Below are positions 58,216 to 64,000 of a stretch of DNA of 64,000 nucleotides, piece by piece. Position numbers and translations under genes: made by a program. Location of the stretch: the NCBI GenBank assembly GCA_022592445.1, contig JABYQR010000138.1, positions 1 through 64,000 of the forward strand, read 5' to 3'. The stretch's first letter is position 1; every line of letters starts with the position of its first letter. The stretch is from Cytidiella melzeri. Its lineage: Eukaryota > Basidiomycota > Agaricomycetes > Polyporales > Irpicaceae. Under the pieces are notes generated by a model, which searched no databases, was not told the origin of the DNA, and saw nothing but the letters and a program-made list of their open reading frames with translations.

Positions 58216-60546
58216 GATGGCCCGACTTGCCCTTATTTTTTGCATTTTACCTCCAGTTTTTACCTTTGAAACCTGGTTGCAACCCAGTTGCAACCCTCTC
58301 TGCACACGTCTATTAAGCGCCCGTATCATGTGGCTTAGACACTCTACATGGTCACATTACTTGCTGCTACGTCACACTGGCACATGACTCAGCTTATGTA
58401 AGACCACATGGCTACAACCACATGGCTCAGCCCATAGCTAGGGTTTGACGTCATAGATAGTGCTCACATGGACTCCTATTGTTCTTTCGCTATTGTTCTC
58501 TTTATGGAAGGATGTTCTCACAGGTGTGGGAATGGAATACAATAATTGGTCTCCTTTTAGATAGATTCTCTCACAAGTAGAGTTCTTGGCAAAGTCTAGA
58601 AAATAGCTGTTGTTCTCCTTTAGGTAGTTCTATTGTTCTTCATTCACACGGCTTCTTGCAAAGCCTGCCCTTAACATGATCTGTGCGCAGGTCCTTGAAG
58701 TCTATATATACAGCTGCATGTACGCTCCTAGCCCCCCATCTCAACCTCTTGGTCTTTACTGGGCTAGGTAAGCAACCCCCTCTTGTACTACATAGCAGGT
58801 AGTATCAATACTAACTTGGTCTTTACTGGGCTAGCAACTTGCATAAAGTTTGATAGCTGGTGAGAGCATTGTGCTCCAAGCCTGCCACCACCTCTTTGTT
58901 GTCATCCACATTGTGTCCCTATTAGTAGCGTCGAGCTTTGTCTCTGTGACACAAGGACCTCTGGTATCGGGTCTGTACTCCCAACACTGCCATGGGAACG
59001 TATGGTGTGCTATGGTTTGATGTTCTACATCGTTCCAGCACCTTCTATGATTATGTGACCAGTCTGTCACATGTACTTGATCACATGCAGGAGCCATGTG
59101 CCATCGATAAGATAAGATAAGGAAAATAAAAGGAAAATAAAAGGAAAAAGTGTGCATGTTTGTGACAGGCTGCAAGGAAACCAAGAGTGGCACAGGAAAG
59201 TGCCAATGTGCTCAAGGCTGCCCAAAATTTGCGAGAGACATGGACAAGAACTTGTGCGAGAACTCATTTCATAACTCAAGAGAGCACAAGCTCGAGTGCC
59301 TAAAGGACTGAGCCATAGACAAGCTCAAGACGCAAGGTGCAAGGAGCAAGTCAGCTCGAGATGCAAGCTGTAGAACCAGCTCAAGAAGCAAGCTTCAGAA
59401 CCAGCTCTCGCACAACCCTCAAGATGTCTTGCAAGGGCTCTCAAGTGACAAGGAGCTCTGCTTGTTTGCAAGAAGAGGCTCTTGTTTGAGCTTGTTGCAT
59501 GTCCAGCAGTTTCTGGGCGTATCACTGGGTGGGCATACCACGTATAAGATTAAGAAGATGATGCTCTGTGCTGCACATTTTCTGGATAATCTGACACATT
59601 TTCTTGCGCCGTGGCTCACTTCACAGAACATCTACCACAATAGCATGGAACTGACCACTTTATCAGCTCAAGTGATTTAAGGAACAGTGTCTTACCTTAT
59701 CAGCAACAGTTGGTTGCTGTTTTGCTTTTCCTGACATCTTCTTAGTACTACTGACTGCCTCTCTCATGTCCTCATCACTGCTGACAATTTCAGCCTCAGA
59801 CAACTGTGAGTCAGTGTCACTCTCATTGTTGTTACAGAGACAGAGCTCGATGCAGCAACTAGGGACACGATGTGGAAGACAACAACAAGGTGGTGGCAGG
59901 CATGTCGCAAAATGCTCTCACCAACTATAAACCTTATTCAGGTATCTAACCCAGTAAAGACCAAGTTAGTGTTTATACTACTCACTATGTAGCACAAGAG
60001 GGGGTTGTTCACCTAGCCCAGTAAAGACCAAGAGGTCGATATGGGGGGCTAGGAGCGTACATGCAGCTGCTTATATAGACTTCAGAGCCTGTGCACAGAC
60101 CAGACTTATCATGAAGTTGTTTGGGAAGCAAGAACAAAAGAACTACCTAAAGGAGAACAATAGCTATTGTCTGGACTCTGCCAAGACCTCTACCCATGAG
60201 AGAATCTGTCTCAAAGGAGACCAGTTATTGTATTCCATTCCCACACCTGTGAGAACACTCTTCCATAAAGAGAACAATAGCAAAAGAACAATAGGAGCTC
60301 ATGTCTTACCCTAGCTATGGGCTGAGCCATGTGGTTGTAGCCATGTGGTCTTACATAAGCTGAGTCACATGCCAGTGTGATGTAGCAGCAAGTAACATGA
60401 CCATGTAGAGCGTCTAAGCCACGTGACACGGGCGCTTAGTAGACGTGCAAGGGGTTGTGCAGAGAGGGTTGCAACTGGGTTGCAACCAGGTTTCAAAGGT
60501 AGAAACAAGAGGTAAAATGCAAAAAATAAGGGCTAGTTGGGCCATC
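58216..60546. mobile_element. Fold-back element with terminal inverted arms of about 0.7 kb
   Basis: Sequence from 58216 to about 58950 reappears in reverse complement from 60546 back to about 59833. Shared landmarks are GGTTGCAACCCAGTTGCAAC, TAGCCCAGTAAAGACCAAG, and a TATATA stretch before a GCTGCATGTACGCTCCTAGC block, with scattered mismatches and small gaps. The spacer is about 0.9 kb and carries a minus-strand fragment (59690-59835) with an acidic SEAEIVSSDED motif. No transposase is complete. The outer ends read GATGGCCCRACTWGCCC, which resembles hAT termini. No convincing target duplication was found. Confidence 0.85.
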
Positions 60547-60784
60547 CACAACAATTGTTATCTGGTAGCTTCTCCTTTTCAAAGACCTCTCGGTCTAACA
60601 CAGTTTCTCCAGCCTCATCTTCTGCTTCATTGACAAGTACCTCACAAGCACAAAGGTACAGATCTTCCTCTTCTGGGCTAACTTCCAGTTCAAGGCCAAA
60701 TAGTAGCTCTCTTCTGATAGTCAATGTGCTGTCAAGCGGTGATAAAATATGGCAATATGCAGTCTGTCAGAGGCACTTCAGACA

Positions 60785-60967
60785 ATCAAGGTAGCTACAC
60801 AACACTATGAAACTTGTATGGGTACCTGAGCAGTGCAGAACAGAGGCAGTTCAAATGATGAAGGTAGCTATGCAACATCATAAAACTGTATATGGATGCA
60901 TGAGCAGTGTAAAACATAGGGAACAGGCTGTATAAGTGGAGAGACAAAGATCAAACAAACATAGCTA
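60785..60967 (+). repeat. Degenerate tandem repeats (TAGCTACACAACA units), left block
   Basis: Units of about 70-100 bp begin TAGCTAYRCAACAY and contain TGAGCAGTG. The array is interrupted by the DDE element and resumes at 63862. Confidence 0.75.
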
Positions 60968-63859
60968 AGGTAGGGCTCATACACACATCTCTAACGTCAC
61001 GTGATGAACGTGACGGAAAACGTTACATTTTGCGAAATATCTTAATAGCACATGCTAGCTTTCCAAATCAATCAATCGAGCCGCACAGAAGTCTTCATTG
61101 AGTAGCTGCTAAGCCCTCTGCGCGACCCGATTTCAGATAATCTCAAAAAATAAAGTGTGATAACAGAAATACCCTTAGATATTAGTCATTCTTTTCGATT
61201 TGCCGCGTCGCGTCAGGTCGCGTCGTAGGTCTTATTGCTCTCATGCTGGCAAGCCTCGTAGACTTCGGAAGGATGGCCAAACGGAAGTTACGAAACTTGA
61301 AGAATCTCGGCTCATACGTGCATGCCAATACGAAGCGGACACAGCTTGCAAAAGCAGGAAAGGAGAATGTAAGCATGCTCACATTGTGTAGATGTGCTCG
61401 AGTAACAATAGTATTTTATTCATTCAGCAAGCTCCTCCATCCATGGGCACATCTCAACCTATCCTTCCTACACAGGCTGCAGAAAAAGGCCCCTCGCCCG
61501 CTACGCCCCTGTCCAGTGTTCTTAACCAACAAAGTTCTTTCCCTCGGACTGTCAACAGAGTCGCCAACCCGTTCCCATCACTTTCCCAAACCTCGCAAAT
61601 GTTGAGTAATTTGCCCGAAGCAGTGGAAACAGCTTCGGTTGCCACAGAAGAGCTTTTCGAGACCGATGGTGCCGATATTGATGCGGCAGCAGGCGAGAGC
61701 ATGCCCGAGCTGGAAGCGGAGGAAGAATCTGAAGACGAGGCTAGTGACCATGATGAGGAGTCTGAGGATGAGCATCCTGGGGACCCGACCACAGCAGAGA
61801 GCACATCGCAAGCAGGCGGAGGGATGAGCTGGGAGGAAAGGAAGCCTCCAACTGTCGGAGAGGCTGTGGCGGCACTCAAACAGCTCACAGAGCTTCTCGA
61901 GCCACAGAGGGGTAAGGGGAAGAGTCGAGGATACCGGGATGGGGAATTTGATCGCTGGACAAGGAAGCATCTCGAGTTGATGGCTGTGTTCTTGAACTTA
62001 TACACGAGCCCCACATCAAATGTGCACAATATGTGGATGGACGCATCGAAACAAGCTGCTGCGGCAATAGGAACACAAAGGGGGAGAAAGGGAGAGACCG
62101 GCAAGAAAGAATGGTGGGCGCGACGCTTACGAAAGCGGACAAAGGCATTCATCGCCACGCGAAACGTACCTCAAAACCCGTACGGCACCACGAAGTCAAA
62201 GGTTGATACCGATGACGAGCTTGCACGCGACATCAAGCTGCATCTGCAAGCACAAGGGAAGTACGTCAGAGCCGCGGATATAGTGACCTTCCTCCGTGAT
62301 GCCGAAGTGCAGGCGAGGCATGGGCTGACTAAGTCTGTCTCGCTGGCTACCGCAAAACGATGGATGCGCCGTCTTGGATATCGCTGGGTCAAGGACCACA
62401 AGGGCTTATATGTGGATGGGCATGAACGAGAAGATGTGGTGGAGTTTCGACAGCAGACCTTCATTCCGGCATGGATTAAGCTCGAGCCAGCGATGCGCGC
62501 ATGGACGTGGGAGAACATCGAGGAGGAATTCTCTAGCCGATATCCAGGGCAACGGATTGTGGTGTGGTTTCATGACGAATCCATCTTCTACGCTCACGAC
62601 CGGCGGACATCACAATGGGTGAAGGTCGGCGCATCACCTACGCCATATGCAAAAGGCGAGGGTGTCTCACTTATGGTCGCTGACTTTGTCTCGGCGGATT
62701 ACGGGTGGTTGCGCTCGAAGGACGGCAAGCGATCAGCGAGAGTCATTTTTCGACCTGGGAAAAATCGGGACGGATACTTTGACCACGATGATGTGCTTGC
62801 GCAAGCCGACCTGGCCATGGACATCCTACAGCAGGACTATGCTGATGAGATTCATGTCTTTGTTTATGACAATGCGCAAACTCACCAGAAGCGACCAGAC
62901 GGCTCGCTTTCCGCGCGGAAAATGCCCAAGAACATCCCAAAGCAGGGGACAAACTGGGGTGTCAAAGTTACGGCGCGTGATGGCGACGGGAAGGTTATCC
63001 ATGGAGCGGATGGAAAGCCTTTGAAGAAGAAGATCAAGATGTCGAACGGGACTCTGAAAGATGGGCAAACACAAGACCTTTACTTTCCGGAGGGCCACGA
63101 GCGTGCAGGAGTTTTCAAAGGAATGGCGGTCATCCTGCAGGAGCGAGGTTACGGGGACATGTCGAAGGTGCGGGCCGAGTGCGCTAAATTCAAGTGCGCC
63201 GTGAATGCAACAGACTGTTGTTGCCGCCGGATGCTCTACAACGAAGTCGATTTCAAAAACGTCAGGTCGCTCCTCGAAATGCAATGCGAGAAGCGTGGTT
63301 TTGACGTACATTTCTTGCCGAAGTTCCATTGCGAACTCAATCCTATCGAGCAGTGCTGGGGTCACGCGAAACGTGTTTACCGACTGAAACCGCCATCATC
63401 GAAGGTCGAAGATCTCGAACGAAACATGGTTGCGTCCTTGGACTCAGTATCCCTTGAGCAGATTCGGCGGTATGGCACTCCTCTCGTCATTGCTTGAGTC
63501 AACAAACATTGATATTAACCCCATCCTAGCTATTCAAGGCGATGCAGACGACTTATTGACGCGTACCGAAAAGGTCTCGATGGCAAACAAGCAGCCTGGG
63601 CCAACAAGAAGTATCGAGGTCACCGGGTTCTTCCTGAATCACTCCTGGTGGACATGGAAAAAGCAGAGCAGTGTAGCAATTTGTAGAGTTCGAAGTACAT
63701 GTATAACATCCAAAAGGTGGACGCGCGTCGTCGTTGATGATGGGAACAACTAGGCTCTGAATGCGGCCGTAGAAGCAGCACAGATTAGGGGTAAGAAAGC
63801 TCACGTGCATGTGACATCTCCGTGACGAGAGGTTGGAGGCTGGTGCATGAGCCCTACCT
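60968..63859 (+). mobile_element. TA-flanked DDE transposon, apparently intact
   Basis: The ends are inverted repeats: AGGTAGGGCTCAT at 60968-60980 and its complement at 63847-63859, with weaker similarity inward. Each is next to a TA (60966-60967, 63860-63861). The single gene inside has no stop or frameshift. The insertion splits a tandem repeat array, and the flanks rejoin into a continuous unit. Confidence 0.9.
61273..63497 (+). CDS. DDE transposase (IS630-Tc1-mariner superfamily) with Cys-rich insertion
   Basis: Two exons (61273-61368, 61428-63497) give 721 residues, long for the superfamily. Residues about 33-200 are disordered and acidic (ESEDEASDHDEESEDE). A helix-turn-helix-like region follows (ADIVTFLRDAEVQ, SLATAKRWMRRLGYRW). 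The catalytic triad reads Asp in VVWFHDESIFYAHD, Asp in VFVYDNAQTHQ, and Glu in FHCELNPIEQCWGHAK. Between the second Asp and the Glu lies an insertion of over 120 residues containing a Lys-rich hairpin and a Cys-rich patch (CAKFKCAVNATDCCC). The intron has good signals. The whole gene is intact inside a TA-flanked element, so it may be active. Confidence 0.9.
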
Positions 63860-63861
63860 TA

Positions 63862-64000
63862 GAACTTGATGAAACTTGTATGAATACATGAGCAGTGCAA
63901 AAAGGGGTAATGCAAAAGATCAAGATAGCTACACAACACTAAAAATTGTGTATGGGTGCATGAGCAATGCAAAATGTAGAAAGCAGGCTATACAAGTGGA
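63862..64000 (+). repeat. Degenerate tandem repeats, right block, continuing past the window
   Basis: Same units as 60785-60967 (TAGCTACACAACAC at about 63928). With the DDE element removed, the two blocks form one array. These resemble subterminal repeats of a larger element. Confidence 0.75.

Noticed and set aside
1..64000. CRISPR arrays, bacterial operons, rRNA genes
   Set aside because: No regularly spaced direct repeats with unique spacers, no Shine-Dalgarno-type gene strings, and no rRNA-like sequence were seen. The genome is eukaryotic.

Overview
The window is nuclear DNA from a wood-decay-type basidiomycete (Agaricomycetes). Evidence: dense genes split by many 45-65 bp GT-AG introns; fungal housekeeping genes (TIM17, ATP synthase delta, TRM11, GSH1, ATG6, DNA polymerase kappa); a CBM1-bearing alpha-galactosidase; and a GH45 endoglucanase very close to the Phanerochaete Cel45A type. 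All gene models were spliced by hand. Each accepted model closes in frame across all its exons, but none has transcript support.

Layout. 0.4-1.3 kb: decayed Tc1/mariner transposase. 1.7-19.6 kb: ordinary gene-rich DNA with an FMN-dependent alpha-hydroxyacid oxidase (+), TIM17 (-), a 4CXXC-R1 zinc-finger chromatin protein (+), TRM11 (+), a 1299-residue AlkB-like dioxygenase with two Cys clusters (-), ATP synthase delta (-) and a 1329-residue PH-domain protein (-). 20.8-23.2 kb: broken, low-complexity reading frames. 25-42 kb: CBM1-GH27 alpha-galactosidase (+), an Mmc1-like mitochondrial protein (-), a VanZ-like membrane protein (-), an RraA-like protein (+), GSH1 (-), ATG6 (-), a caspase-like protein (+) and a WBP4-like U1-type zinc-finger protein (-).

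42.8-48.7 kb: a tandem segmental duplication. The active cel45A and the 3' end of the polymerase kappa gene (45.0-48.7 kb) have a decayed copy just upstream (42.9-44.1 kb) in which both parts are pseudogenes.

48.8-64 kb: a transposon nest. A 7.3 kb interval starting 98 bp upstream of the polymerase kappa start codon is bounded by inverted repeats and TA dinucleotides. It holds a frameshifted Tc1/mariner transposase, a spliced passenger gene with two nonsense codons, and a 5'-truncated LINE with a 15-bp target duplication. Beyond it lie an hAT remnant, minisatellites, a 2.3 kb fold-back element with arms of about 0.7 kb, and an apparently intact 2.9 kb TA-flanked DDE element whose 721-residue transposase has a Cys-rich insertion.

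The genes do not form an operon-like pathway. The points of most interest are the composite Tc1/mariner element, the fold-back element, the large AlkB-like protein, repeated GC-AG introns and very small exons.
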